A stretch of DNA of 64,000 nt from Desulfomonile tiedjei DSM 6799 (GCF_000266945.1 NC_018025.1:4220001-4284000); one strand, 5' to 3'. Counted from the first letter of the stretch, positions 43,485-53,180 are shown. The notes: generated by a model from the sequence alone, not told the origin. Numbers and translations are program-made.

Positions 43485-45466
43485 CGAACCGCTTCCTCGA
43501 CCAACGCCAAGTACTTCCTTGTCACGTCCTCCAGGGTTGAAACGGTGATAAGTCTCTGGAAGGTCTCGTAATCCTCCACAAGCTTTTCAAGCTGCGGAAA
43601 AATTTCTTCTTCGTGCTCGAAAGGCAAACCGCCGCACGCAACCAGTTCCGGGTGGCCTCCATCGTTCACGTACAGGGCCGGCAACCCGCATGCAAGAGCT
43701 TCTATCAACGCGTTGGAACACGGGTCGTTTCTGCTCGCCGTGATGTATATATCGTGCTGGCGAAGCAAATCTGACAAGTCTTCAGAAGAAACCGGAGGAA
43801 TATGTTTGACCCGATCGAACTGCTCGGACACATTTCCCACGAAAGTGAACTCATAACGGTCCCAGTCGAGATTCTTCTCGATCCATTTGTACACGGGACC
43901 GCCTTTTCTGGGGTTGTTCGACCAGCTCGTCGCTATGAGGCGAATTTTTCGTTTGCGGTCGAAAGGTATGCGTCCGTCAGCGTGAAAAATGGAAGAATCC
44001 ACCGCATTGTGAATGATAACCGGTTTCACCGGCTGGTAGCCTGTTTCCACTATTTTCTGGTACGTCCATGCAGATTGGAGAACCGTCCCCGATGCAAATT
44101 GCGCGTTCAGGTTATAGGTCAATTCGTCCTTTTCCCTGTCGTACCCGCGAATAAGGTGGATAGGGCCGTCTATCCTGTGGACCACATTTAATCGATGCTT
44201 TTTGCTGAACTCAAGGAATCGATCCACGTCGAAATGTATGGAGTTGAGCACATACGCGTCAATGCCGTCGTGCAATTCGTTTTCGCGGACATCCAGGTCC
44301 AATGCCTCAAACCCTTTCCGCAGTGCGAGCATGAACTGATTGCCGCCACCGTACGGCGGTTTGAAGAAACTGTGCCAGAGCCCCACCGTCAATTTGCTGG
44401 GTCGAGCACCCGGAGTCTTCTCAAAAGATGTCTTGGCCAATGCCGCTCCTGTGAATGGTTTGATAGAATCGACTTTTTCATAGACCGACTGGAAGAGATG
44501 CGTGACTGATCCGGGAGTGTGTCGTTCCTGAACTCGCGATGCATGCGCTTCGATTGACCGGCCAAGCACGTTCTCAGAAATATCCCGTTCTATGATGCGC
44601 ACTGCATCGGGTGGTGTTCGGTACAGGCACTCGTGTTCGAGGATGTCCGGCGCCATTCCCACGTGAGTGCTGACGATCTTGCAGCGTGCCGCAGCCGCTT
44701 CCAGGATCGCATGGGGTCCTCCCTCGGATCTGCTGCCTACAACGTACAGGTCGATGATGTTATACAAAACGTTCAGGACAGATCGTGGCAACGAATTGGT
44801 CTGCAAATCGTCACCCTCAGTTTGTTCACCCAGGTACGTGAACGGAAGCCCTTCCTCTGTTAGTCTCTTGACGATCCAATTACGTCGCGGGCCGGCCAGA
44901 ACCGTATGAGCCTTGATGCCGCGTTTGCGGAGTCCCAATAAAATTTCCAGCAACACGTCAGGCCCTTTTACCAATTTCGGGCTTTTGAGATCCGAACCTT
45001 CCGTATCCCGTTGAAAGCTGCCGATGAGATAAACGTCATCCGGAATGTGCCACCGGGATTTCAGTTCGCGTATTTCCGAAGCATCTCTTTCCAGTGGCTT
45101 GAACGTGTTCACGTCCACCACGTACGGGATGAGGTCGGATTCGATGCCAAGTGATTTGAACTGTTCCTGAGCCTGCTTCGATCGAGTGATCCATGAGCCC
45201 ACAATCGATAAAGCTTTTCTATGCTCCGGCACTGTCATGTAGCGAAGCGGTTCTCCGGGGATGTGACAGATGATTCTCTTTCCGGAAAGCTTTTTCAAAG
45301 GCCATATGAGCAGCCCGTACCACCAGACTGCGTGCACGATTTCCGATTCCGGAAGGTCAACCAGTTCGACTACCTGGGACAGTGCTTCCCTCGCAAGCTT
45401 CAAATCCTCATCAACAGCCCAGCCGTGCTGATCCCCACCGGTCAGAAATACTTTCGGTTTTGTCAT
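43481..45466 (-). CDS. Tandem two-domain GT4 glycosyltransferase
   Basis: A 661-residue protein with two GT-B-like units. The first (about 1-330) contains ICHIPGEP, PYVVDVNTFKPL, VKGPDVLLEILLGLRKRG and GSRSEGGPHAILEAAAARC (EX7E-like). The second (about 365-655) contains VGLWHSFFKPPYGGGNQFMLAL, IHNAVDSSIF, LIATSWSNNPRKGG and SRNDPCSNALIEALACGLPALY. Such fusions usually add two successive sugars. It overlaps genes on both sides by four bases. Confidence 0.9.
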   Translation of the reverse strand: MTKPKVFLTGGDQHGWAVDEDLKLAREALSQVVELVDLPESEIVHAVWWYGLLIWPLKKLSGKRIICHIPGEPLRYMTVPEHRKALSIVGSWITRSKQAQEQFKSLGIESDLIPYVVDVNTFKPLERDASEIRELKSRWHIPDDVYLIGSFQRDTEGSDLKSPKLVKGPDVLLEILLGLRKRGIKAHTVLAGPRRNWIVKRLTEEGLPFTYLGEQTEGDDLQTNSLPRSVLNVLYNIIDLYVVGSRSEGGPHAILEAAAARCKIVSTHVGMAPDILEHECLYRTPPDAVRIIERDISENVLGRSIEAHASRVQERHTPGSVTHLFQSVYEKVDSIKPFTGAALAKTSFEKTPGARPSKLTVGLWHSFFKPPYGGGNQFMLALRKGFEALDLDVRENELHDGIDAYVLNSIHFDVDRFLEFSKKHRLNVVHRIDGPIHLIRGYDREKDELTYNLNAQFASGTVLQSAWTYQKIVETGYQPVKPVIIHNAVDSSIFHADGRIPFDRKRKIRLIATSWSNNPRKGGPVYKWIEKNLDWDRYEFTFVGNVSEQFDRVKHIPPVSSEDLSDLLRQHDIYITASRNDPCSNALIEALACGLPALYVNDGGHPELVACGGLPFEHEEEIFPQLEKLVEDYETFQRLITVSTLEDVTRKYLALVEEAVR

Positions 45467-46185
45467 GTTTTCACAGCCTCAATGCCGAAACCCGAAGTAT
45501 AGTTTTTCAATACGGAGCTTGATTGCGTGAAATTGCGGGAATCCAGCCGCACTGCAATTCCTTTCATGATCCGAACCAGCGCTCCGAGGAGGAAAATCAA
45601 TCCCGGGCTCCTGAAACGAGCCGCTTTGGCATTCATGTATTCACGAAGCATGTCCACGAGGACACTCCAGAACAGACCTTGTCTCTCAATCTTGATCGGC
45701 TCGAATCTGAGAGACTTTAAAACATCCTGCCAATAAGTATCGGTGTACCGACCGAAATCGTACGGATCCCCGTGAATACGGTTCAAGAAAGGAACTGAGA
45801 TCAAAACAGTCCCATTTCTTTTGAGCACGCGTCTTATTTCCGAAAGCACGTGCACCGGGTCGGGCACATGTTCGAGCATTTCCGAACAAATCACCCCATC
45901 GAAAACACCGGTTCCAAACGGGAGCCAGTGAGCGTCAGCTTGCACGTCAGGGTGCTTTGCAGTCGATATATTCGCATACACGACATTCAGTCCGTAGCGC
46001 TCGATATCGAATAATCCCCTCTTGCTGGTCCGGTTTCCGGCAAGATCGAGCACGAGCGATCCTTGGGGAAAGATCTGTACGTGTCGTGCGTGGAAATCGT
46101 CTACGTAATGACGCCTGAGAGAAAACCCCAGGCTTCCTGCAACGGAGCCGGAATCCACAGAGATCCTCGACACAATACCGTTCAT
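45463..46185 (-). CDS. SAM-dependent methyltransferase (polysaccharide cluster)
   Basis: A 240-residue Methyltransf_11-type protein. It has LVLDLAGNRTSKRG in place of the usual glycine-rich motif I, DAHWLPFGTGVFDGVICSEMLEHVPDP and LKRNGTVLISVPFLNRIHGDPYDF. The altered motif I means activity should be treated with caution. The open frame continues to a TTG inside the adjacent G/C-run repeat; ATG 46185 with GAGGGG ahead is preferred. It overlaps the tandem glycosyltransferase gene by four bases. Confidence 0.8.
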   Translation of the reverse strand: MNGIVSRISVDSGSVAGSLGFSLRRHYVDDFHARHVQIFPQGSLVLDLAGNRTSKRGLFDIERYGLNVVYANISTAKHPDVQADAHWLPFGTGVFDGVICSEMLEHVPDPVHVLSEIRRVLKRNGTVLISVPFLNRIHGDPYDFGRYTDTYWQDVLKSLRFEPIKIERQGLFWSVLVDMLREYMNAKAARFRSPGLIFLLGALVRIMKGIAVRLDSRNFTQSSSVLKNYTSGFGIEAVKT

Positions 46186-46235
46186 GCCCCTCTTCCCCAA
46201 TTCCGCAGACTGTACCGGAATTATTCTGTCATACC

Positions 46236-46318
46236 ACTTTGCATTCAAAATCCCCCCGTTCCCCCCTTTATTAAAGGGGGGTAAGAGGGGATTTTCGTCT
46301 CACTTTGAAAGCAAATTG
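46236..46318. repeat. G/C-run hairpin repeat, copy 3 of 5
   Basis: CACTTTGCATTCAAAATCCC..CCCCTTTATTAAAGGGG..GGGGATTTTCGTC..ACTTTGAAAGCAAATTGG. The outer TTTGCATTCAAA and TTTGAAAGCAAA extend the inverted repeat beyond the G/C core. Confidence 0.78.
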
Positions 46319-46321
46319 GTA

Positions 46322-47248
46322 TCAGTCCTGCGTAAATATCTTTTCACGGGCAACACGGACCCATTCATCGACCGTTATGCCCGTGCGATGCTCACCGGTG
46401 GATTTACGAACCCCTCGCCCCAGATGAAGAAAGAAAACGTTCCCCTCATCATCGAACGATCTGTCCACAGGGAGATCCCTGAATGGAGACCCCGGCGATA
46501 TGCTTTCCACAAGGTGCGGTTCCCACAAAGTATTCGGGCATGCGAAAACCTTGAACCCTGCTTCCCGCAGTCTTGTGGTGACCAGATCTCCCACGTCGAA
46601 CTCGGGCAATCTCGGGAAAAAATCGAGCTTCAATCTGGCAAACAAACGAAAATCAACCATGTACCCGAGCACGTGCAGAATTCCTTCAGGAGTGCGAGTG
46701 CGGTCGAAGCGCACTCCTGCGGCTCCTGTGCCGTCAACCAGTTTTCCCTTGAGGTACGATAACCAGCCTGACCTGCACGGCAGTGTGTCCATGTGCATTG
46801 TCATAAGATAGCGTGTCTCCGGATCTATCAGGCGCACCGCAAGTTCCAGTCCTATGGCATTGGCATAGCTTCCCCATTGAAGCTGGCTTCCCGGAACATC
46901 GGCTTTTATGGCTTCTTGAGATTCAGGCGGCAACGGTTCCGTACGGTTTAACGCCACATTGATGCCCGATTGTTCTTTGAGCCATTCGACTTGGGATAGA
47001 GGCGAATTGTTATCGATAACCCAGACCTCGTGCGGTTCGGGAGTGAATCGGGTAATACCTTCCAAACACACCTTCAATATGGATGCTGCCGCATCGTTCC
47101 GAAGATTGGAAACGACAGCCAGGCGAGGAGCGTCCGGAGGCATGGAAATGTTCCTGTACACTTCAACTTGGTAATTCCGACCGTCAATGGGTATATTCAT
47201 GATCGTCATATTCTGACCGGGAGTTGGGCCTTTACTCTTTTGTATCAT
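46322..47248 (-). CDS. Glycosyltransferase-like protein (GT2-type)
   Basis: A roughly 308-residue protein with GT-A features: RLAVVSNLRNDAAASILKVCLEGI, EVWVIDNNSPL, YLMTMHMDTLPCRSGWL (a DxD-like position) and FDVGDLVTTRLREAGFKVF. The start is uncertain. ATG 47248 overlaps the upstream methyltransferase by 17 bases; ATG 47209 (MTIMNIPIDG) is the other candidate, and neither has a strong ribosome binding site. Confidence 0.75.
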   Translation of the reverse strand: MIQKSKGPTPGQNMTIMNIPIDGRNYQVEVYRNISMPPDAPRLAVVSNLRNDAAASILKVCLEGITRFTPEPHEVWVIDNNSPLSQVEWLKEQSGINVALNRTEPLPPESQEAIKADVPGSQLQWGSYANAIGLELAVRLIDPETRYLMTMHMDTLPCRSGWLSYLKGKLVDGTGAAGVRFDRTRTPEGILHVLGYMVDFRLFARLKLDFFPRLPEFDVGDLVTTRLREAGFKVFACPNTLWEPHLVESISPGSPFRDLPVDRSFDDEGNVFFLHLGRGVRKSTGEHRTGITVDEWVRVAREKIFTQD

Positions 47249-47891
47249 CCGGTGAATCGGTTTCCCGATGACCGACGGCCATAATGCTGTCGCACCAGTC
47301 CATACGAAATTCACGGCAGACTACTTCCACAATCCACCGTTTCAGAGGATTGTCCGTGAGAGGAAATTTGTTGTATCGGGTCATCAGGTCCACGTGGAAT
47401 CCTGCACTTCTCAGAAGGCTGTACAGATCGTTCGGCGGCCAGGGAGTAATATGCGTGCAATCCCTTTGGCGAACCGGATGAGCCGCATTCGGAACAGTTA
47501 CCATTACTTTCCCACCCGGGCGTATTCTCTCGTATGCGGCTTTCATTGTCCTGAAGGCAGTGTCCACCGTCATGTGTTCGAGCACCTGATTAGCCATCAT
47601 GAAATCGAAAGAGATACCCTCCGGTACATCGGCAAAACTGTGGTAATCGAAATCGCCTGCAGGATCGGTGTCCATGCAGAAATATGCAGCACCTGACGCG
47701 ACGATTACCTGACGGAAAGGTTTGTGAGCACCGGCGCCGATGTCCAGGACGCGCGAGCCACTGGTGAGCAGTTCCGGTAGTACCTCATGAGGGGACTTGA
47801 CGGAATAATCCAGAAACGACCCGAATTTTCCGTGGCATTCGGATCGCCACTGCATCAGTTTATTCCAAGAAAATTGACCTTCTACGTCCAT
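47232..47891 (-). CDS. SAM-dependent methyltransferase
   Basis: A roughly 219-residue class I methyltransferase. Motif I is VLDIGAGAHKPFRQVI, then FCMDTDPAG, FDFMMANQVLEHM and RPGGKVMVTVPNAAHPVRQRDCTHITPW, as in SAM methyltransferases of O-antigen clusters. ATG 47891 has AGGTGC just before it; ATG 47912 is an alternative. It lies downstream of the wzt exporter gene and is coupled to the next glycosyltransferase. Confidence 0.82.
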   Translation of the reverse strand: MDVEGQFSWNKLMQWRSECHGKFGSFLDYSVKSPHEVLPELLTSGSRVLDIGAGAHKPFRQVIVASGAAYFCMDTDPAGDFDYHSFADVPEGISFDFMMANQVLEHMTVDTAFRTMKAAYERIRPGGKVMVTVPNAAHPVRQRDCTHITPWPPNDLYSLLRSAGFHVDLMTRYNKFPLTDNPLKRWIVEVVCREFRMDWCDSIMAVGHRETDSPDDTKE

Positions 47892-47954
47892 GCACCTAAA
47901 CCTGACCGTCATTGAAGCAAGTACCAACAACGGAATTGGGGAACTCGCAATCAA

Positions 47955-48377
47955 AGATGCGGATTAGAGAGAACCTTATCCCAGTCTGGCTCTCTGTGAA
48001 CTACACGAATTAGCTTTCATGAATCCAAATCGGGCGGCACGGAGGCCACCCGCTACAGACTCATAGCAGCCAGCGGAGGGGCTGACCTGCGGAGGCTGCC
48101 TCAAAATTCCCGAACGCACAAAAATCGTGCCGCGATTCTCCATCTTCGTAGGGGTAGGCCTAGTGCCTACCCTTATCTGGGCGGACTCGCAGGAGGCTGT
48201 CTCAAAAGTCTTGAATGCAGAACAAATCGTGCCACGATTCATCATCCCTGTAGGGGCAGGTCTCGTGCCTGCCCTCCTGCAATGGACCGGCACGGAGGCC
48301 GGTCACTACCGGGCACCCACGAGGGGCGCCCCTACTTAGCATCGGAACCGCCCATTCAGCAATTCCATCAAATGTTG
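47955..48377. repeat. Intergenic region with two tandem dispersed units
   Basis: No gene. Unit 1 (48093-48174) and unit 2 (48193-48275) are diverged copies of one sequence: AGGCTGYCTCAAAA, about 20 variable bases, AAATCGTGCCRCGATTC, a short spacer, TAGGGGYAGG and YTCGTGCCTRCCC-type palindrome. A third, inverted copy is at 39582-39643. Further palindromes (GGACCGGCACGGAGGCCGGTC, GGGCACCCACGAGGGGCGCCC in pieces) follow to 48336. Confidence 0.65.
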
Positions 48378-49676
48378 TCATTGCGACGAGTCCAGCGATC
48401 TCGGGTCTCGCGGGACCTTGCCTGTCTCGCCGGAAACGGAATCCGATTTCTCCGAACACTCATCCTGCAGAATGAACTCCCACTGACATCTGCCGGACAC
48501 AATCCCTCTCGCTCTACCGGGCCCTGTCACTGCAAAACTGAGGATACCTGCAACCCGCTCCAGAGTCTCAAATGATGCATTATCTCTCGCAGCAAAATGC
48601 ACTTCGTACGCACCGTTCGATAACTTGTTCTCAGGATACCAGGCTCGGACGAGGTACCTGTTGCACGTTCCCGGCTCCGTCAGTCCGTCCTCTGCCGAAA
48701 TATTCCACTTGCAGAGTATTCCCGCTGCATTGAGAATACCCAGCGAGAACATCGGCTTTTCCAGCAATCGGTTCAAGCGCAGGTCCACTTCGATTCCGAA
48801 TGGCTGGCCCGCCTGAATTTCCGTCAGAGTGGAGCCGTCTTCCGCGTAAAGCCGTGCGCCGAAAATGTTCGCCTCTTTCGTTGTAATACGGCTTCTCACC
48901 CGATGTTCGAGTCGCCCCTGCTCCGACCTGAAGACCAGCGTTTCGTATGCATTGATCGCTTCCAAGGCTGTTCCCGACGAGATGAGCTCGCCCTGTTCCA
49001 GGAGGATACCCCGCTTTGCGACGAATTGGAGCGTCTCCAGACTGTGGCTGACCAGCAAAATGGTAGCTCCGCTTTCTCGCATTTCTTTGACCCGGGCGAG
49101 GCTTTTGTTCTGGAATTTCAGGTCTCCCACGGCAAAGGTCTCGTCAATGAGCACCACATCGCTTTCGATGTTTACTGCCACGCCGAATCCCAGCCTGCCA
49201 AGCATACCACTGGAATACATGCGCACAGGCTTATCGAACCATTCTCCCAGTTCGGTGAAATCCTCGATATCCGGAAGCTTTGCATCGATTTCCCGCCGCG
49301 AAAGTCCCATCACCGCGGCCAGCAGGCGTACATTCTCGCGACCGGTCAATTCCATGTGCAAACCTGCGTTCAGCTCGATCATTGGGAAGATTCTACCGTG
49401 AATCTCTACTCTGCCCCGCGTCGGAGCCGTGACTCCGGCCAAGATTTTTAGCAGCGTGCTTTTTCCTGCACCGTTTCTGCCGACTATTCCTACCGTTTCA
49501 CCCCTGCGGATTTCCAGGTTCAAATCTCTCAGCGCCATGGGACGGCGGTCACCGTTGTACGTCGAGTTTGCTTTCTTGGATCGAATCAGATCCGACAATG
49601 TGTGAACAAACTCGGGCAGCGGCAGGCCGTAACGTTTCCAGAGTCCTTCTATCTTGATTACAACGTCTTCGGACAT
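48378..49676 (-). CDS. wzt: Polysaccharide ABC exporter ATP-binding protein (Wzt type)
   Basis: A 432-residue ATPase driving export of a completed O-antigen or teichoic-type chain. Walker A is GRNGAGKSTLLKILAG (about 65). The signature is the degenerate YSSGMLGRLGFGVAV typical of Wzt/TagH. Walker B is VVLIDETFAVGD. Residues about 260-415 form a C-terminal β-rich domain like the Wzt carbohydrate-binding domain that recognises the modified chain end. It lies six bases after the permease gene. The methyltransferases downstream could place that terminal mark. Confidence 0.94.
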   Translation of the reverse strand: MSEDVVIKIEGLWKRYGLPLPEFVHTLSDLIRSKKANSTYNGDRRPMALRDLNLEIRRGETVGIVGRNGAGKSTLLKILAGVTAPTRGRVEIHGRIFPMIELNAGLHMELTGRENVRLLAAVMGLSRREIDAKLPDIEDFTELGEWFDKPVRMYSSGMLGRLGFGVAVNIESDVVLIDETFAVGDLKFQNKSLARVKEMRESGATILLVSHSLETLQFVAKRGILLEQGELISSGTALEAINAYETLVFRSEQGRLEHRVRSRITTKEANIFGARLYAEDGSTLTEIQAGQPFGIEVDLRLNRLLEKPMFSLGILNAAGILCKWNISAEDGLTEPGTCNRYLVRAWYPENKLSNGAYEVHFAARDNASFETLERVAGILSFAVTGPGRARGIVSGRCQWEFILQDECSEKSDSVSGETGKVPRDPRSLDSSQ

Positions 49677-49682
49677 CCTGCC

Positions 49683-50504
49683 TCACAGTACATCGGCGAA
49701 ATAGCCGGAAAGTTTTCGGAATACGGGCCAGGCAATCGCCAGGATAACGAGAGTCATCAGCACCGATAACAGAAAAGCCTCACTGGGCGGCGCTGCAGAT
49801 TTCAGCAGTACGTTGCGGAACCCCTCTATTACTCCAACCATGGGATTCAGCATGTAAATGGATCTCCACTGCTCGGGAACTGTACTCAAAGGATAAATGA
49901 CAGGAGTGGCGAACAGCCATGCCTGGGTAAGAAACGGTGTGGCGAAAATGAAGTCTTTTCGGAACGTTCCCAAACCGGCGAGGAGTATGCCCACGGAAAA
50001 CGAGATGATCGTCATCAGTACAATGAGGGCCGGCAACCAGAGAAGATGAATTCCCACAGGGATTTTGAACCAGATCAGCATGCCCGCCAAAATGATGCCG
50101 GACATGAAAAAATCGAACAGGGTCGCAGCCACTGAAGCCAGAGGAAATACTTCACGCGGTAAAGCGATCTTTTTGATGACCTCTGCGTTCGTGGTAATAC
50201 TGGGACCGCATGCAGCCACGGCATTCGTGAAGAACGTCCAGGGTACCAGGCCTGCAAAACTAAAGAGAATGTAGGGAATTCCGTCGCTCGGAATATTGAC
50301 GAATCCGCGCAGCATATTGAACAGCAGCATCAGAATCAGAGGCTGCAAGAATGCCCACCAGATGCCGAGGGCTGACCTTCGGTACCGGCTTGTTATATCC
50401 CTAACTACGAGAGCGTACAGTAATGTTGCGAACCGCGCCCATCTGCGGCTCTTGGGAGACACATTAACGTACACCCCGCGGTTCAATAGTCCCACTTTTG
50501 GCAA
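49683..50504 (-). CDS. wzm: Polysaccharide ABC exporter permease (Wzm type)
   Basis: A roughly 273-residue ABC-2 permease with six membrane segments: LLYALVVRDITSRYRRSALGIWWAFLQPL is the family N-terminal amphipathic region, followed by ILFSFAGLVPWTFF, EVFPLASVAATLFDF and TPVIYPLSTVPEQWR. It forms the channel for Wzt. The listed start is TTG 50504. A GTG at 50462 with GGGGTG ahead is a plausible alternative that shortens the protein by 14 residues. Confidence 0.92.
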   Translation of the reverse strand: MPKVGLLNRGVYVNVSPKSRRWARFATLLYALVVRDITSRYRRSALGIWWAFLQPLILMLLFNMLRGFVNIPSDGIPYILFSFAGLVPWTFFTNAVAACGPSITTNAEVIKKIALPREVFPLASVAATLFDFFMSGIILAGMLIWFKIPVGIHLLWLPALIVLMTIISFSVGILLAGLGTFRKDFIFATPFLTQAWLFATPVIYPLSTVPEQWRSIYMLNPMVGVIEGFRNVLLKSAAPPSEAFLLSVLMTLVILAIAWPVFRKLSGYFADVL

Positions 50505-50689
50505 ATCAAGAACTCCAATTTCACGTGATCGACGAAGAGAGCCTGTATCTCAAAAAACAAGGGACCCGCACCGTGCACGAGTCCTTGGAAGCCATTCATT
50601 GTGTATCAAATACAAGAGATCGATCTCTCTCATTGTTTCTGACAGACTACGGCCTGTATTTTCTCACGCAGGATTGTGGAGGCAAATAG

Positions 50690-51142
50690 ATCCATTGTCA
50701 AGACCATAGCTTGCTGACACAGTCACTACAAACGTACAAAGGTAAGCATTCAGTTGGACTCAACCTCCGCGAAGCGGTTTAGTCCAACTATTAGGTTTGT
50801 GAGAATGCGCTTCGCGACTCTCACAAACCTAATAGTTACGCATGGAAAAGGGTTCTATAGCCCCGAAGGGGCTACCCAACAGTAGTCCAGCGGGACGCGG
50901 GATGCAAACCCACGGAAGTGATACGGCAAGTCCTTTTGTCTTCAGGACCCTGAAAAGGTCTAACAATGACATTCGAGAATCCTTGCCTTTTGGTCGACCC
51001 TTTCAGGGTCGTTGAACCATGCCTGGGCGTGCCGCTGTCCACGGGTTGACCACCCGTGGCTACTATCGGGTCGCCCTTTCAGGGCGCAGAATTTCTAGCG
51101 CCCGCTTACAACTGAACGATTGCGCATGAAGTTTTTTCTCAT
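50690..51142. repeat. Intergenic double hairpin plus palindrome chain, copy B
   Basis: Two hairpins overlap by four bases: AGTTGGACT..CCGC-GAA-GCGG..AGTCCAACT (50752-50789) and AACTATTAGGTTTGTGAGA / TCTCACAAACCTAATAGTT (50786-50804 with 50819-50837, 19 perfect pairs). From about 50855 to 51105 the CCCCGAAGGGG, GACCCTGAAAAGGTC, GACCCTTTCAGGGTC, CCACGGGTTGACCACCCGTGG and GCCCTTTCAGGGC chain repeats the layout at 42060-42300. No gene seen. Confidence 0.7.
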
Positions 51143-51171
51143 TTGACATAGATGTCCAAGTGTCAGATACT
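51143..51171 (+). promoter_or_regulatory. Sigma-70-type promoter of the UDP-glucuronate decarboxylase gene
   Basis: TTGACA (51143-51148), a 17-base spacer and GATACT (51166-51171). It overlaps the longest reading frame (from 51152), which supports translation from ATG 51206. Confidence 0.65.
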
Positions 51172-51205
51172 GGGAAGTCATTGTTTTGTTGCGGGGTTTG
51201 TGTAC

Positions 51206-52156
51206 ATGAAAAAGGTACTGGTGACCGGTGGGGCAGGTTTTATAGGCAGTCATCTGGTTGAGGCTCTTCTCGGTCAAGGTTGCTCTGTTATTTGTCTCGA
51301 CAACTTTTTCACCGGAAGCATGAAAAACATCATTCCATTTCGGGATAACCCGAATTTCGAATGCATTCGACACGATATAGTTGTCCCGATCCTCCTGGAA
51401 GTCGACCAGATCTATCATCTCGCGTGCCCGGCTTCTCCTGTCCATTATCAGGAAAATCCCATCAAGACGCTCAAGACGTCCGTGTTGGGCACTTTGAACA
51501 TGTTGGGCATTGCCAAGCGAGTGAAGGCTCGCATTCTCCTGGCTTCTACATCGGAGGTGTACGGCGATCCGCAAATACATCCTCAGGTCGAGACCTACAA
51601 TGGGAACGTAAATCCGGTCGGCCCCAGAGCATGTTACGATGAAGGCAAGCGCGCAGCAGAGACCTTGATGATCGGGTACAGGGATTACAATCACACCAAC
51701 GTAGCCATCGCGAGAATTTTTAACACGTACGGTCCCCGCATGCTCCCCAATGACGGAAGAGTTGTCAGCAATTTCATCTGTCAGGTGCTCCGCGGAGAGA
51801 ATATTACCGTATACGGTGATGGAACCCAGACGCGGTCGTTCTGCTACGTCGCAGACATGGTGGATGGTTTGATACGCCTCATGGAAAGCGGTGAATCCGG
51901 TCCTATCAATTTGGGCAATCCGTACGAAGTGACGGTTGGAGATTTGGCCGAGAAAATTCGCTGGATGATTCCCGGCACCGGGTCTGAGATCGCTTATAAA
52001 CAGCTTCCCGAAGACGATCCCCTCAGACGAAAGCCCAATATATCTGTGGCTGAGACGAAACTTGGATGGACACCCAAGGTCCCCCTGGAAACAGGACTGC
52101 ATTCTACGATAGAGTATTTCCGGGAGGAATTAGGGTCAATTCATGTCAAACGGTAA
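51206..52156 (+). CDS. uxs: UDP-glucuronate decarboxylase (UDP-xylose synthase)
   Basis: A 316-residue extended short-chain dehydrogenase. NAD-binding TGGAGFIGSHL at residue 7, HLACPASPVHYQ, the serine in ASTSEVYGDP, catalytic Tyr-Lys in CYDEGKRAAE, RIFNTYGPRM and GDGTQTRSFCYV identify the UXS branch, which turns UDP-glucuronate into UDP-xylose. The family-typical start is ATG 51206. The stop overlaps the next gene by 14 bases. Confidence 0.93.
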   Translation: MKKVLVTGGAGFIGSHLVEALLGQGCSVICLDNFFTGSMKNIIPFRDNPNFECIRHDIVVPILLEVDQIYHLACPASPVHYQENPIKTLKTSVLGTLNMLGIAKRVKARILLASTSEVYGDPQIHPQVETYNGNVNPVGPRACYDEGKRAAETLMIGYRDYNHTNVAIARIFNTYGPRMLPNDGRVVSNFICQVLRGENITVYGDGTQTRSFCYVADMVDGLIRLMESGESGPINLGNPYEVTVGDLAEKIRWMIPGTGSEIAYKQLPEDDPLRRKPNISVAETKLGWTPKVPLETGLHSTIEYFREELGSIHVKR

Positions 52157-53180
52157 CCAGCGAACCTTCTTGATTCTCCTCGGAACCGCTTTCGGCGGGG
52201 CCTTCCTTTATATGGCATTCAAAGATGTGTCATGGCCTGAATTCGTCAACGGTCTCAAACAGGTAAACCCCGTTTATTTCATTCCTTGCACACTGCTCGT
52301 TATCGCCATTCAATTCTTCAGGGCGGTTCGCTTCGGCCTAATCCTCAATCCCTTTTGCCCTATGAAAATGAAAGATCTGTGGGATCTGCTCAATATATGG
52401 GCGGGAGCGAGCATGATTCTGCCGATACGTCTTGGCGAACTGGTGAGGCCGTATCTCCTGAGACAGCGAGATGCCACATTCTCAAGTGGTTTCGGAGCTG
52501 TAATGGTTGAGCGATTTTTCGATCTGTCCGGTCTCGTGCTGCTTCTTGGAGTAGTTCTCTGGAAGAACCCAAAGGCAGACATCTTCTACTCGTACCTCGG
52601 GGTCGGTTTGCTCGTGGTGCTCGCGGCCGGTTATCTCGTAGTACTCTTCATACTGGCTCGCAGAGATGCCTTTCAGAGACTTGTGGAAAAATTGCTTTCC
52701 TGGTTGCCGGAAAAAGTATCCCTTTTTGTCGGTAAGATTGTCCAACAATTAGTGGATGGATTCGGGATCATGGCGAGCTTCAAGCAAGCAGTGGTTATAC
52801 TTGCGTGTTCGGTATTGATTTGGATACTTTTTTCTCTGATGACCTATTTGTTCCTTCTGGCATTCGCAGTGGATGCGCCGTTTCTCGTCGCAGTAACTAT
52901 CCAGGTATTTATCTGTTTTGGAGTAGCCTTACCGTCCGCTCCAGGATTCATAGGCACATTCCATGCAGCTTGTCGTTACGCGCTTGCCATATTCGGCATA
53001 CAGGCCGTAGTTGCGATCTCATTCGCAACGGTCTACCATTTGTTCTCTCTGGTATCCAATCTCCTCCTGGGATTGTTATCCTATCGCACATGCGATTTCA
53101 GATTCGATCAGAGTCTGTTCTCCAAACCGGCGGATTCCGAGGAGCCCGTTCCCGGAACAGATCCCCGGTTGGCAGAATAA
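52143..53180 (+). CDS. YbhN/AglD-type flippase-like membrane protein
   Basis: A 345-residue integral membrane protein with about eight helices, of the lysylphosphatidylglycerol-synthase transmembrane (YbhN/AglD/UPF0104) family. It has [47 protein letters not shown] and [19 protein letters not shown]. Homologues are thought to move lipid-linked intermediates across the membrane. It overlaps the decarboxylase gene by 14 bases, supporting a role with the glycan made here. Confidence 0.87.
   Translation: MSNGNQRTFLILLGTAFGGAFLYMAFKDVSWPEFVNGLKQVNPVYFIPCTLLVIAIQFFRAVRFGLILNPFCPMKMKDLWDLLNIWAGASMILPIRLGELVRPYLLRQRDATFSSGFGAVMVERFFDLSGLVLLLGVVLWKNPKADIFYSYLGVGLLVVLAAGYLVVLFILARRDAFQRLVEKLLSWLPEKVSLFVGKIVQQLVDGFGIMASFKQAVVILACSVLIWILFSLMTYLFLLAFAVDAPFLVAVTIQVFICFGVALPSAPGFIGTFHAACRYALAIFGIQAVVAISFATVYHLFSLVSNLLLGLLSYRTCDFRFDQSLFSKPADSEEPVPGTDPRLAE

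Noticed and set aside
50498-50689. 63-codon plus-strand frame from TTG at 50498, divergent from the wzm permease
   Set aside because: It overlaps the permease start and has no ribosome binding site or recognised motif. A short remnant is possible but not supportable.
37502-51105. Repeat-rich intergenic stretches considered as CRISPR arrays
   Set aside because: The repeats are not regularly spaced, are mostly inverted rather than direct, have no uniform spacers, and no cas gene is present.
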